This document shows positions 45,892-56,601 of a stretch of 64,000 nucleotides of DNA, piece after piece. Each line of letters begins with the position of its first letter. Within the stretch, counting starts at the first letter, position 1. The position numbers were made by a program, and so were the translations under genes. The notes below the pieces were generated by a model. The model had not been told where the DNA came from and did no database searches. It was given only the letters and a program-made list of their open reading frames with translations. The stretch is from CAZOOA01 sp964581355 (lineage in GTDB: Bacteria > Bacillota > Dethiobacteria > DTU022 > UBA8154), in assembly GCA_964581355.1 (NCBI GenBank), contig CAZOOA010000006.1, forward strand, positions 1 through 64,000, written 5' to 3'.

Positions 45892-47715
45892 TTATCTGTC
45901 CCGCAAGTACTTTTCCACTTCCTGTCGGGAGCGGGTGTTGAAGACATCCTTCTTTTCCAGCCACCCTTTGCGGGCCATGGCCACACCCAGATCCGTGTCA
46001 GCTAACTCTCCAAGCCCGTGGGCATCAGGATTGATGGAAACCAGAAGCCCCATCTCTTTGGCCTTTTTCAGGTGCCGCCAGTCCAGGTCCAGGCGGGCCG
46101 GGCTGGCATTGAGCTCCAGGATCACGCCCTTTTCCTGGGCTTTCTCCAGTACCTTCTCCAAGTCCAGGGCATATTCCTCCCGGCCCAGGAGTATTCTCCC
46201 GGTGGGATGCCCCAGCATCGTCACCCGGGGATGAGTAAGTGCCTGGAGCAACCGCCCGGTCATCTTTTCCCGGGCCATGTTCAGACCGGAATGGACCGAG
46301 GCGATGACAAAGTCCAACTGTTCCAGGATCGCATCGGGGTAATCCAGGGAACCGTCCCCCCGGATATCCGACTCCACTCCCTTGAATATGGCGATCTCCG
46401 GGTACTGCTCCCGGAGCCTTTCAATTTCCTCCAGCTGCCTTTTCAGATCGTTTTCTTTCAATCCGCCGGCATAAAAGGCCGACTGACTGTGATCGGAGAT
46501 GCCCACGTAGGCATACCCCTTGTCCCGGCAGCTGCGCACCACTTCCTCCAAGGTATTGACACCGTCACTGTAAACCGTATGAATGTGAAAAATACCCCGG
46601 ATGTCTTCCTGTTCCACCAGTTGAGGCAGCGCCCCTTTTTCCGCCGCTTCTATTTCCCCGTGATTTTCCCGCAATTCCGGGGGAATGTAGGCCAATCCCA
46701 GGGCAAGGAAAAGGTCACCCTCGCTACGGACCTGGCTGGCATCAGCCCGGGCTTTTTCGACCCCGCTGCCTGCACCCTGAAGGCTCCGGGTCCGGTTCCG
46801 GTCACCCGGCTCCGCCCCCTCATCTTCCACCGGAAACAGGCCGTACTCGTTCATTTTCAGGCCCATTTTCTTGGCCCGGTGCCGCATGGCCGTGTTGTGC
46901 TCCTTGCTACCGGTAAAGTGGTGCAGGGCGAAAGGGAATTCACCGGGACGGACGATACGCAGGTCGGCGTTGATCCCCTCCTGCAGGCGCACGGAGACCT
47001 TGGTCTCCCCCCGGGCGATGACTTCCTCCACAGCGGACAGGCCGGCAAAAAACCCGGACAAGCCGATCGGGTCCCCGGTACTGCAGACCAGGTCAATATC
47101 CTTGACAATTTCCTTGCAGCGCCTGATACTGCCGGCCAGACTGATCTCTTCCATCGCAGGAAAATCCTGCAGGCTCTCCAGCAGGCCTGCGGCCACCCGG
47201 CTGGCCTCGCTGTAGAAAAACAGTCCCTGGGAACGGCGTACAAATTCGATCCCTTTGATTACATTTTCCTGGGTCTTGGGCCCGAACCCCTTTAACGACA
47301 CCAGGCGGTTTTCCTTGCAGGCATACTCCAGCTCCCCCAGGGTAGTGATCCCCAGGGTCTCGTGAAGGGCTTTAATCTTTTTGGGTCCCAGCCCGGGCAC
47401 CTTGAGCATTTCTAAAAGCCCTTCGGGGATGCTGTCTTTCAACTCATCATAATAGGAAAGGCGCCCTGTCAGGACCAGCTCTTTAATCTTGTCATTCAGG
47501 GCTGTCCCGATACCCTGGATATCTTTTAGCCTGTCTTCCTGCACCAACCGGTGCAGCTCTGCTGCGCCCATCTGCTCCAGAGTCCGGGCTGCATTGTAGT
47601 AAGCCCGGCTTTTAAATGAGCTTTCTCCTTTTAGCTCCAAAAACAGGGCGATCTCCTGGAGCACCCTGGAAACCACTGGTTTATCTTTCTCTGTCTGTCC
47701 GCTCAGCTTCTTCAC
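45892..47715 (-). CDS. polX: Family X DNA polymerase with PHP domain
   Basis: This 607-residue base-repair polymerase has an N-terminal helix-hairpin-helix region (PGLGPKKIKALHETLGI) and a nucleotidyltransferase core with metal ligands in SIRRCKEIVKDIDLVCST and NADLRIVRP, plus FTGSKEHNTAMR. A C-terminal PHP phosphoesterase domain follows (HIHTVYSDGVNTLEEV, VGISDHSQSAFY). An extra segment of about 30 residues (about 315-345, GAEPGDRNRTRSLQGAGSG) of low complexity interrupts the polymerase core. The GTG at 47715 has GAGGGCG just upstream. Confidence 0.93.
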   Translation of the reverse strand: MKKLSGQTEKDKPVVSRVLQEIALFLELKGESSFKSRAYYNAARTLEQMGAAELHRLVQEDRLKDIQGIGTALNDKIKELVLTGRLSYYDELKDSIPEGLLEMLKVPGLGPKKIKALHETLGITTLGELEYACKENRLVSLKGFGPKTQENVIKGIEFVRRSQGLFFYSEASRVAAGLLESLQDFPAMEEISLAGSIRRCKEIVKDIDLVCSTGDPIGLSGFFAGLSAVEEVIARGETKVSVRLQEGINADLRIVRPGEFPFALHHFTGSKEHNTAMRHRAKKMGLKMNEYGLFPVEDEGAEPGDRNRTRSLQGAGSGVEKARADASQVRSEGDLFLALGLAYIPPELRENHGEIEAAEKGALPQLVEQEDIRGIFHIHTVYSDGVNTLEEVVRSCRDKGYAYVGISDHSQSAFYAGGLKENDLKRQLEEIERLREQYPEIAIFKGVESDIRGDGSLDYPDAILEQLDFVIASVHSGLNMAREKMTGRLLQALTHPRVTMLGHPTGRILLGREEYALDLEKVLEKAQEKGVILELNASPARLDLDWRHLKKAKEMGLLVSINPDAHGLGELADTDLGVAMARKGWLEKKDVFNTRSRQEVEKYLRDR

Positions 47716-47775
47716 CGCCCTCTAACACCAATTCATACTCTGGCAATATATTCTAATCCATAAACTAACCCTGCC

Positions 47776-47807
47776 GCGCAAGACTTAACTGTAAAGGAGC
47801 TAAGACT
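47776..47807. repeat. Dispersed repeat copy
   Basis: CGCGCAAGACTTAACTGTAAAGGAGCTAAGAC matches the repeats at 25462 and 27121, here between the AtuA-C and polX genes. Confidence 0.55.
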
Positions 47808-47822
47808 ATCCGGTTGTAGGGG

Positions 47823-48137
47823 CTATCCTTCAAGCTCCATCTGTAACAGGGCCCAGCTTAACGATTTGCCGTGAGCGTCCAGTTCCAGGGCAGCAGCCAC
47901 GCCCCCCGGCCGGGTTCCGTGCAGGACGAAGTGAAGAGCGCAGATGTTCTCCAGTTCAAAGCGCTCCACAGGACCAGTGACCATAGCACCAAAAAACTGC
48001 TTTACCGCCTCCCCGGTCACTTGCTGCTTTAAAAGCTCAAAGTCCTCATCCCTGTACGGGAATAAAGAAAGGGTCGTCGTCTCCCCCTTGTCCCCGGCCC
48101 GGCTGTGGGCCAACTCATAAAGTTTTTTGCCCGCCAA
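47823..48137 (-). CDS. AtuA C-terminal-like domain protein
   Basis: This 104-residue protein has the AtuA C-terminal domain pattern (KKLYELAHSRAGDKGETTTLSLFPY) as a separate gene just after the AtuA-like protein, two bases past its stop. The domain is usually fused or paired with AtuA-type proteins in acyl-CoA or terpenoid degradation clusters. TTG 48137 is the most likely start. Confidence 0.8.
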   Translation of the reverse strand: MAGKKLYELAHSRAGDKGETTTLSLFPYRDEDFELLKQQVTGEAVKQFFGAMVTGPVERFELENICALHFVLHGTRPGGVAAALELDAHGKSLSWALLQMELEG

Positions 48138-48139
48138 AG

Positions 48140-49660
<1,521 letters not shown>

Positions 49661-49690
49661 GTCCAACACCTTCCAATATGTATAAGAGGA

Positions 49691-49741
49691 ACATTGCAGC
49701 AACTGTATTATATCCCGCCCTTGGACGGAGTTGCAACCTTG
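49691..49741 (-). promoter_or_regulatory. Repeat-borne promoter of the AtuA pair
   Basis: On the minus strand TTGCAA (49731-49736), 18 bases, then TATAAT (49707-49712). The 51-base block is 88 percent identical by eye to one at 52761. It lies 31 bases upstream of the AtuA start. The 250 bases beyond it, up to 49994, have no visible gene. Confidence 0.65.
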
Positions 49742-49994
49742 AGTTGAGCAAGAACAAGGAAATAAGGGGTCAGGTCTTGAATTATCTCTTGAATTATCAC
49801 TTTTTGCTTTTGTCTTCCATTCTTTCCAATCACCACTTTCCCCCCCCTAAAATCCCCGCCTGAATGAAAGGTCCTCTTCTTTAAACTCAAAGAAAATTTA
49901 TTTTCCCAGGGTAGACATTCATGTCCCCTTCGGATGCTAATCAGAAAGAAGATAATATTTTCATAACAATCTTCTTCCTTCCGCTGCTTAAGTC

Positions 49995-52055
49995 TTATGA
50001 TTCCTCGGCCCCCACCTGCAGCACCAGGTAGGTAATGTCATCATCAATCTGTAAAGATCCTTTGTTAAAGCTAAAGAAGTCGTCATTAATGGCGCGGACA
50101 ATTTCCTTAGGTAGCAGAAAAGCATATTCATAAAACACTTTTTCTGCTTGCTTCTGGTACATGACCCCGTCAACTTCAATCTCAAAGAGTCCATCGGTAG
50201 AAAATAAGATAGTGGACCCCCGGTCCAGCTGCAAAGAGTTCTCCTGGAAATCCAGGATCTCCCGTGGTAAAGCAGAAGAAAGGGGAGGACCTTCACTGGC
50301 CAAAGTTGTTTGTTCACCGCTGCCCATGATGACCAACGGCGCATTTTGAAAACCCGCCCCCGTATAACTTATAACCTGGGTTTGCAGGTCCAATACTGCC
50401 AGAAAAACAGAGATAAAATAATCCTGGGGATAATCTTCCCGGCTGTACTGCTGGAAAAGGTGTTCCATAACTACACCGGGAGTGAGCTGATCTACAGAAG
50501 TCAGAGAAACATAGCTGTTGATGGTATTTTTTACAAAAACACTTAACAGAGCGCTGTCCAGGCCGTGGCCCATCACATCAGACAGGTAGAGCACCAGCTT
50601 GTTTCCTTTTTTCAACACATCATAAAAATCCCCACCCACTTTGGCTGCAGGTTGGTAGTGCGCGGCAAGTGAAATGCCTTGCACCTGGGGAATGTACTTG
50701 GGTAAAGTCTGTTCATGGACTTTGCGGGCTTTGTCCAGCTCCTGGTCCAGCTGCTGATAAAGCTGTTCCAGTTCCATGCCTTTCATTTTAAGTTCCCGGG
50801 TATAGCTGTCGATTTTTTCCTCAGCCAGTTTCCGGTCCGTGACGTCACGAATTGATTCAACAGCTCCCACAACCGTACCCGAAGCATCGCGCAACCGGGA
50901 AGCGGAAGCCCAAAGATAGGCTCCTTTTCCTCCATATGTTTCCGGGCAATACACTTCCCCAAATAAGGTATCACCATTCCATTGAATAAAGTCATAGTGA
51001 TCTTTGATCCTGGCAAACTCTTCTTCATCCAGTAAGGCAAGGTCCAACAGGATGGGCTGACGTCGGCCATAAAAAGGCACTGCATATTCATAATTCCCTT
51101 TGCCAATCATTTCTGCTTTCGGCACATAAGTCATCTCTTCCATAGCCTTGTTCCAGGCAATAACAATCCCCCGGTCATTCACAACCAAAGTCGCATCGGG
51201 AGAAAATTCAATGATGTCGTCCAGGCGCCGGTGGGCTTCCTTTAGTTCTCCGACCAAGCTGTTTATGCTTCCTGCCATCTTGTTGAAGGCAAACCCCATC
51301 TGTCCGATTTCATCGGCCGAACGGACTTCAACCTTTTCTTCCAGCTGTCCATTGCCGATGGCTTCTGCTTTTTTCACCAGGCTGTTTAGCGGTCTAACGA
51401 CCAGGGAATGAGCGATTTTCCGGGTAATAACCAGGGCAAGCAGCGTAACCCCGGCAATAAAACCCAGCAGGGTAAGAGTTCTTTCCAGGACAAGGGGCGC
51501 AATATTTTCCGCATAAATCCCTGTCCCTACAATCCAGCCCCAGGGTTCAAATCCAATCACATAGGATATTTTCGGCTCCACCCGCTCAGCGTGATCATAG
51601 TACTGCCAGTGATATTCAACATGTCCTTCGCCTTGTTCCTGAGCGATATCCACAAACTCCCGGAATAAATACACTCCTTCGGGATCCTGAATATTCTCCA
51701 GGCACCTTCCCTCCAGTTCGGGGGTAAAAGGGTGCATGACCATGACCGGATCATAATTGTTGATCCAGTAATAATCTTCCATACGCTCTCCAAAGCGAAT
51801 GCTCCGCAGGGTCTCTGCTGCAGCCAGCTGCGCCTCCTCGCGGGAAAGGGTATTGTCCTGTTCCAGTGCATAATAGTGCGCGATAATGGAATAGCCCACC
51901 TCCCCCAATTCTCTACTCTGCTGTTTCCTGGCTGTATAAATATCATCACGGGCCTTGGGGATGGTGTAAAAAACTGTAGCCAGGATAAAAAGAAGAATCG
52001 GGACCGCCGAGAGGACGAACAGTTTGGGACTTATTTTTGTGCCCAAGAAACGCAA
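49995..52055 (-). CDS. Cache-HAMP-PAS membrane protein with PP2C (SpoIIE-type) phosphatase domain
   Basis: The protein has about 686 residues. A first membrane helix (PKLFVLSAVPILLFILATVF) precedes an extracytoplasmic Cache-type sensor (about 45-200, containing DYYWINNYDPVMVMHP). A second helix, HAMP, PAS (FSPDATLVVNDRGIVIAW) and a coiled-coil linker (QLYQQLDQELDKARKVHEQTL) follow. The C-terminal PP2C-like phosphatase has VGGDFYDVL, LSDVMGHGLDSALL and STDGLFEIEVDG. Such proteins dephosphorylate anti-sigma factor antagonists. TTG 52055 has GGAGG 7 bases upstream. The STAS protein at 55635 is a possible substrate, but this is inferred. Confidence 0.9.
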   Translation of the reverse strand: MRFLGTKISPKLFVLSAVPILLFILATVFYTIPKARDDIYTARKQQSRELGEVGYSIIAHYYALEQDNTLSREEAQLAAAETLRSIRFGERMEDYYWINNYDPVMVMHPFTPELEGRCLENIQDPEGVYLFREFVDIAQEQGEGHVEYHWQYYDHAERVEPKISYVIGFEPWGWIVGTGIYAENIAPLVLERTLTLLGFIAGVTLLALVITRKIAHSLVVRPLNSLVKKAEAIGNGQLEEKVEVRSADEIGQMGFAFNKMAGSINSLVGELKEAHRRLDDIIEFSPDATLVVNDRGIVIAWNKAMEEMTYVPKAEMIGKGNYEYAVPFYGRRQPILLDLALLDEEEFARIKDHYDFIQWNGDTLFGEVYCPETYGGKGAYLWASASRLRDASGTVVGAVESIRDVTDRKLAEEKIDSYTRELKMKGMELEQLYQQLDQELDKARKVHEQTLPKYIPQVQGISLAAHYQPAAKVGGDFYDVLKKGNKLVLYLSDVMGHGLDSALLSVFVKNTINSYVSLTSVDQLTPGVVMEHLFQQYSREDYPQDYFISVFLAVLDLQTQVISYTGAGFQNAPLVIMGSGEQTTLASEGPPLSSALPREILDFQENSLQLDRGSTILFSTDGLFEIEVDGVMYQKQAEKVFYEYAFLLPKEIVRAINDDFFSFNKGSLQIDDDITYLVLQVGAEES

Positions 52056-52192
52056 ACCCATACCTCCAATTCTTTTGACTGTATAATTCTCATCCCACAC
52101 AAGGCTGCAAGCATGAATTTTGGAAAAATACTGATTATGCTGATCATACAATCTTTCGCCAACCAACTTCAAATTACCTGCTTTTGGAATAA

Positions 52193-52687
52193 CTAAAAAT
52201 TCAGTGACTCCCGTTGTCCCTGCAGTGTTCCGTCACCCCGGATATGACTGACTTCCACGCCCCGCTCCTGCAGCACCCGGCCCAAAAGCCATAAGCGGTG
52301 GCATTTCGCCGGATCTTCTTCGCTGCACATCAGGGCCACCCGGTAATTTTCCAACCCCTTTTCCAGCCGGGCGATTCCCTCCTGGAAAAGAGCGGATTCG
52401 GCCAGCTGCCTGTAGAGAACCTGCCCTTCTCCGTCATAAAATTCATCCCCGGAAGGGCGTCCACCCAACTCCCTGCCCAGGAACAGGTAGCGCACCCCTG
52501 CTTCTTCCAGGAATTGCTGCAGGGCTTCTTTCCTGAAATGAGGGACATAGCGGGAGTAGGGCTGGGAGCGCACATCGACCACTACCTGGATTTGAAACTG
52601 CTGCAGCAGCTTCAAAAAAGTTTCCATGCTGTGGTTGGAATGGCCAATAGTAGACAAACTATACCGATTGCTTTCCTGCCGTGTCAT
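52193..52687 (-). CDS. DUF488 family protein
   Basis: This 164-residue protein has DUF488 features STIGHSNHSMETFL, VDVRSQPYSRYVPHF and CSEEDPAKCHRLWL. The family is of unknown function and sometimes neighbours peroxide-related genes. The start ATG 52687 has GGGGGTAAAGG upstream. A promoter of the repeat type lies 74 bases upstream. Confidence 0.85.
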   Translation of the reverse strand: MTRQESNRYSLSTIGHSNHSMETFLKLLQQFQIQVVVDVRSQPYSRYVPHFRKEALQQFLEEAGVRYLFLGRELGGRPSGDEFYDGEGQVLYRQLAESALFQEGIARLEKGLENYRVALMCSEEDPAKCHRLWLLGRVLQERGVEVSHIRGDGTLQGQRESLNF

Positions 52688-52760
52688 ATCCTTTACCCCC
52701 GCCGTGAAAAAAATAAACTTGCCGGATTCTACCCAGACTTTTCCTGCACATCCCATAGAA

Positions 52761-52811
52761 ATATTGCGGCAACTGTATTATACCCCGCCTGTGGAAGGAG
52801 TTGCAACCTTG
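52761..52811 (-). promoter_or_regulatory. Repeat-borne promoter of the DUF488 gene
   Basis: On the minus strand TTGCAA (52801-52806), 18 bases, then TATAAT (52777-52782). It belongs to the same 51-base family as 49691-49741. Confidence 0.65.
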
Positions 52812-52948
52812 CGCCATATAAGGAGATCAGGTCTAAAAATGTCCCCTGGGTGAAAGATGCTGGGAGAAATTTTAAATAATAAACATTATATTTTGTCAGA
52901 ATCATGTGATATAATAGAAAAGTACTTATAATTTGAGGAGGAGTATTT

Positions 52949-55144
52949 ATGGATGAACAAAAACAATGTCCAGTGACAGGAATGACCAGGAACAAGACTG
53001 TTATTGGTAGTACAACGAACCGGGACTGGTGGCCACACCTGTTGAACCTGAAGATGCTGCACCAAAATCCGGCTGTGAGAAACCCTTTGGGTGAAGACTT
53101 CAATTATGCTGAAGAATTCAAGAAGCTGGACCTGCAGGCAGTAAAAAATGACTTGTATGAGTTAATGACCGATTCCCAGGAATGGTGGCCTGCAGACTAC
53201 GGGCATTACGGGCCTTTTTTCATCCGGATGGCCTGGCATAGCGCCGGCACATACCGGATGGGAGACGGCCGCGGCGGAGCAGGATCTGGCAATCAGCGCT
53301 TCCCCCCCTTGAGCAGCTGGCCGGATAATGCCAACCTTGACAAAGCGCGCCGTCTGCTCTGGCCAATCAAGCAGAAATACGGTAAAAAGATTTCCTGGGC
53401 CGATCTGATGGTTTTGGCGGGCAACTGCGCTTTGGAATCGATGGGCTTTAAAACCTTCGGTTTTGCCGGCGGCCGGGAGGATATCTGGGAGCCTGAAGAG
53501 GATATTTACTGGGGTGCTGAGAGCGAGTGGCTCGGCGATCAGCGCTATTCGGGTGAGAGGGAGCTGGAAAATCCTCTTGCTGCAGTGCAGATGGGGCTGA
53601 TTTATGTGAATCCAGAAGGGCCGAACGGTGAACCTGATCCCCTCGGTTCAGCCCATGATATCAGAGAAGTCTTTGAACGTATGGCCATGAACGACGAAGA
53701 GACTGTGGCACTGATTGCCGGAGGTCACACATTCGGGAAATGTCACGGTGCCGCCCCGGATTCCTATTTGGGTCCTGAGCCCGAGGCTGCCAGCATCGAG
53801 GAACAAGGGCTTGGCTGGAAGAACAGCTACGGTAAAGGCAAAGGCCGTGATACCATCACCAGCGGTATTGAAGGAGCCTGGACACCCACCCCGATAAAGT
53901 GGGACAACAGCTATTTAAACACCCTGTTTAATTACGATTGGAATCTCGTTAAGAGCCCTGCAGGCGCCCATCAATGGGTTCCTACGGATCCAAAAGCAGC
54001 GAATGCAGTGCCGGATGCCGAAGATCCAACCATACGACATGCGCCTATGATGCTGACTGCTGATCTCGCTTTAAAGATGGATCCCACCTATAAAAAGATT
54101 GCCAAGCGGTTCCAAGAAAACCCTGAAGAGTTGGCCGAGGCTTTTGCCCGCGCGTGGTTCAAACTGATCCACCGTGACATGGGCCCACGCTCGCGCTATC
54201 TTGGCCCCGAAGTCCCCGAGGAGGAACTGATCTGGCAGGATCCGGTCCCTGCAGTGGACCATGAACTGATCAATGAAAGGGATATGGCAGAACTTAAGAA
54301 CAAAATCATCAACTCCGGCTTGTCGGTTCCTGAACTGGTCTACACAGCCTGGGCTTCAGCGTCTACCTTCCGCGGTTCCGATAAACGGGGCGGGGCCAAT
54401 GGCGCCCGCATTCGCCTGGCGCCCCAGAAAGATTGGGAGGTCAACCAGCCGGAACAACTGCAAAGGGTGCTGCAAACCCTGGAAAAAATAAAAGAGGAGT
54501 TCAACAGTGCCCAGTCAGGCCAAAAGAAGGTATCCCTTGCAGATCTGATTGTCCTGGCCGGATGCGCCGGTGTGGAGCAAGCGGCCAAGAATGCTGGCTT
54601 TGATCTCTCGGTTCCTTTTGCGCCCGGTCGTACAGACGCATCGCTAGAACAAACCGACGTCGCTTCATTCTCGGTCCTTGAACCGAAAGCAGATGGGTTC
54701 CGCAACTACACGCAAGCCAAATATGCCGTCCCTGCTGAAGAACTGCTTGTTGACCGGGCACAGCTGCTGGGACTGACCGCACCAGAAATGACCGTGCTGG
54801 TGGGTGGCATGCGGGTATTAAACGCCAATTACAACAAGTCCCAGCATGGTGTATTTACCAAGAACCCGGAAAATCTAACAAATGACTTCTTTGTCAACCT
54901 GCTCGATATGAACACCAAGTGGGAAGCGACTTCGGAAGATGAAGATACCTTCGAGGGAAGAGATTACAAGACAGGCGAACTCAAGTGGACAGGCACCCGC
55001 GTTGACCTGATCTTCGGTTCCAACGCTGAGCTTCGGGCCATCGCCGAGGTGTATGCGAGCGCCGATGCCCAGCAGAAGTTCCTTCAGGATTTTGCAGCTG
55101 CCTGGAGCAAAGTGATGAACGCAGAACGTTTCGACCTTTCCTGA
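52949..55144 (+). CDS. katG: Catalase-peroxidase
   Basis: This 731-residue haem enzyme removes H2O2 by catalase and peroxidase routes. Distal residues are visible in FIRMAWHSAGTYR (Arg93, Trp96, His97). The proximal His is in GGHTFGKCHGAA, and the Tyr of the Met-Tyr-Trp cross-link is expected near LIYVNPEGPNG. The C-terminal half is the usual inactive duplicate domain. A strong ribosome site (GAGGAG) precedes the ATG, and a TATAAT box lies at 52910-52915. No PerR box was confidently found. Nearest neighbours are DUF488 (divergent) and a STAS gene. Confidence 0.97.
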   Translation: MDEQKQCPVTGMTRNKTVIGSTTNRDWWPHLLNLKMLHQNPAVRNPLGEDFNYAEEFKKLDLQAVKNDLYELMTDSQEWWPADYGHYGPFFIRMAWHSAGTYRMGDGRGGAGSGNQRFPPLSSWPDNANLDKARRLLWPIKQKYGKKISWADLMVLAGNCALESMGFKTFGFAGGREDIWEPEEDIYWGAESEWLGDQRYSGERELENPLAAVQMGLIYVNPEGPNGEPDPLGSAHDIREVFERMAMNDEETVALIAGGHTFGKCHGAAPDSYLGPEPEAASIEEQGLGWKNSYGKGKGRDTITSGIEGAWTPTPIKWDNSYLNTLFNYDWNLVKSPAGAHQWVPTDPKAANAVPDAEDPTIRHAPMMLTADLALKMDPTYKKIAKRFQENPEELAEAFARAWFKLIHRDMGPRSRYLGPEVPEEELIWQDPVPAVDHELINERDMAELKNKIINSGLSVPELVYTAWASASTFRGSDKRGGANGARIRLAPQKDWEVNQPEQLQRVLQTLEKIKEEFNSAQSGQKKVSLADLIVLAGCAGVEQAAKNAGFDLSVPFAPGRTDASLEQTDVASFSVLEPKADGFRNYTQAKYAVPAEELLVDRAQLLGLTAPEMTVLVGGMRVLNANYNKSQHGVFTKNPENLTNDFFVNLLDMNTKWEATSEDEDTFEGRDYKTGELKWTGTRVDLIFGSNAELRAIAEVYASADAQQKFLQDFAAAWSKVMNAERFDLS

Positions 55145-55248
55145 GCAATAATGTTTTATGCATGATACCTGTCAACTCTGAAATTTTTACTGACATTTCG
55201 TTTTGCCCTGTAAATGGATTTTAAAAGGCGTCTGTCTGGCTTCATCCT

Positions 55249-55283
55249 GGCGTCTATCTATAATATGGATAGGCGCCTTTTTA
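55249..55283 (+). terminator. katG terminator
   Basis: GGCGTCTATC (55249-55258) pairs with GATAGGCGCC (55268-55277) with one G-U, followed by TTTTTAT. Confidence 0.8.
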
Positions 55284-55437
55284 TGACCCCAAAACCCCGA
55301 GAAGATTCGCAAGATTCAAATATTGTCCCATTGTCTTGACACCCCAAATTATTTACTTTACACTATAAATTGATCTATCATTAGTTCTAAGCTGTAGAAT
55401 GCAGTGAGCAAGGAACTACCAAAAATGACAGCCAACA

Positions 55438-55527
55438 ACTGGAAAATGGCAAACTCGGCGAAAGCCGGAGGCGCAAAACCATGGGGTCTAAATCGATAAA
55501 TATTTCGAGATGACAGCCCGGTTGCCC
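55438..55527 (+). ncRNA. Cyclic-di-GMP-I riboswitch (GEMM)
   Basis: Class signatures are in order: GGCAAACTCGG, the GAAA tetraloop in GGCGAAAGCC, GGAGGCGCAAAACC, ATGGGGTCTAA and a closing ACAGCCCGGTTGCC. The first and last parts pair to close P1. A terminator follows at 55568, before the STAS gene, so it probably controls that gene through termination. Confidence 0.9.
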
Positions 55528-55567
55528 TACTTCAAGGATTACATGCAGGTACTTGTACTTGTTTAAA

Positions 55568-55610
55568 CCCTGCTTCGGGCACCAATGCTGAAGCAGGGCT
55601 CTTTATTTTT
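55568..55610 (+). terminator. Riboswitch expression-platform terminator
   Basis: CCCTGCTTC (55568-55576) pairs perfectly with GAAGCAGGG (55590-55598), followed by CTCTTTATTTTTT. It lies between the c-di-GMP aptamer and the STAS start codon. Confidence 0.85.
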
Positions 55611-55634
55611 TATCACGAGAGGAGAAGTGGTATT

Positions 55635-55967
55635 GTGAAACTGGAATTTCCAAGCCATAACCAGGCCTTGATCACGTTACCCCACGAGGTAAACATGGCC
55701 AACTCGAAAGAATTAAAGCAACTACTGGTATCTGCACTTGAACAAGGCTGCACCGATGTCACCCTGGATTTTTCCCATGTGACCATGATTGACAGCTCCG
55801 GTATCAGCAAGATGCTCCTGTTTCAAAAGAAATTCAAAGAACGCGGGGGCGGCTTAAAGATTGTCAGTGTGAACAATGCATACGTGAAAAAAGTTTTCAG
55901 GATGCTGCAGCTGGATAAATGCATAGAAATCCAGCCCCAACTACAGGATAACAGCAGGACCGGATAG
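55635..55967 (+). CDS. STAS-domain anti-sigma factor antagonist
   Basis: This 110-residue SpoIIAA-like protein contains VTLDFSHVTMIDSSGISKMLLF. The Ser of DSSG is the usual phosphorylation site. It switches partner proteins, and its phosphorylation state is set by a kinase and a PP2C phosphatase. GTG 55635 has GAGGAG upstream. The riboswitch and terminator just before it link its level to c-di-GMP. Confidence 0.88.
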   Translation: MKLEFPSHNQALITLPHEVNMANSKELKQLLVSALEQGCTDVTLDFSHVTMIDSSGISKMLLFQKKFKERGGGLKIVSVNNAYVKKVFRMLQLDKCIEIQPQLQDNSRTG

Positions 55968-56038
55968 GATGAACTACCCGGCTTTTTCCGCGACAACCTC
56001 TGCAAGGACCAGAACCTCTGGTCAGTTTAATAATCATC

Positions 56039-56089
56039 AAGGAAGCAGGGGAAGCAAGAGTAACACCCCTTTGCTTCCCCTGCTTCCTT
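56039..56089 (+). terminator. 19-bp hairpin after the STAS gene
   Basis: AAGGAAGCAGGGGAAGCAA (56039-56057) pairs perfectly with 56071-56089 across a 13-base loop. A T-rich tail follows (TTTGCTTTC). It shares AAGGAAGCAGGGG with the hairpin at 44978. Confidence 0.65.
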
Positions 56090-56601
56090 TGCTTTCAGAG
56101 AACCTCCCTTTGCTTCTTTATTTTTTGTAATTCTTACAACAGAAACTGTCAAATCAGGTCTTGCCTGAAAAGATATGCCTGTGGTATTATACCATTGTGA
56201 GCTTATTTCCAACTCTTGACTTTTTAGCAGTTCATAATCCCGGCAATATGTGTGCAAATTATCCACCCCTGATTTTACCTGGAAACAGAATTTTTCCCGG
56301 TAACGATTTAAGAAGCCATCCTCACTTTACTTTTTACTGGTTTTCCTTTAAACAGACTTGAATGGGACAATCTACATAACAGCGAAAAAAGTTAACAGAA
56401 GGATAGAAAAAGGCAAGCCAAGCTTTTCTGTTCTTTTTCCCGTTCGTTTGTTTTCATTATTTACCGAATCTTTTGTCTGTCCTTAACTGTCTGACTCTTA
56501 CCATTTTCCTGTAAAATATTTTTCGGTGCGGCTAAAAATGAGCACCGGGCACTTTTTCCTCCAAATAAAAGGAAAGGGGGGTTGAAAAGCAAGGAGGGCA
56601 T
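56090..56601 (+). promoter_or_regulatory. Long leader region of the thiolase operon
   Basis: There is no gene. A possible promoter is TTGCCT (56161-56166), 18 bases, TATTAT (56185-56190). Its -10 overlaps a perfect 13-base palindrome TGGTATTATACCA (56182-56194). A second hairpin, CGGTGC/GCACCG (56524-56547), followed by CTTTTTCC, could attenuate. A 66-codon open frame at 56161 is not supported. Confidence 0.45.

Noticed and set aside
46018..47295. 425-codon plus-strand open frame inside polX
   Set aside because: It is an antisense shadow of a conserved gene with compositionally biased sequence.
56161..56361. 66-codon open frame upstream of the thiolase operon
   Set aside because: It starts at a putative -35 box, has no ribosome site and has no family similarity.
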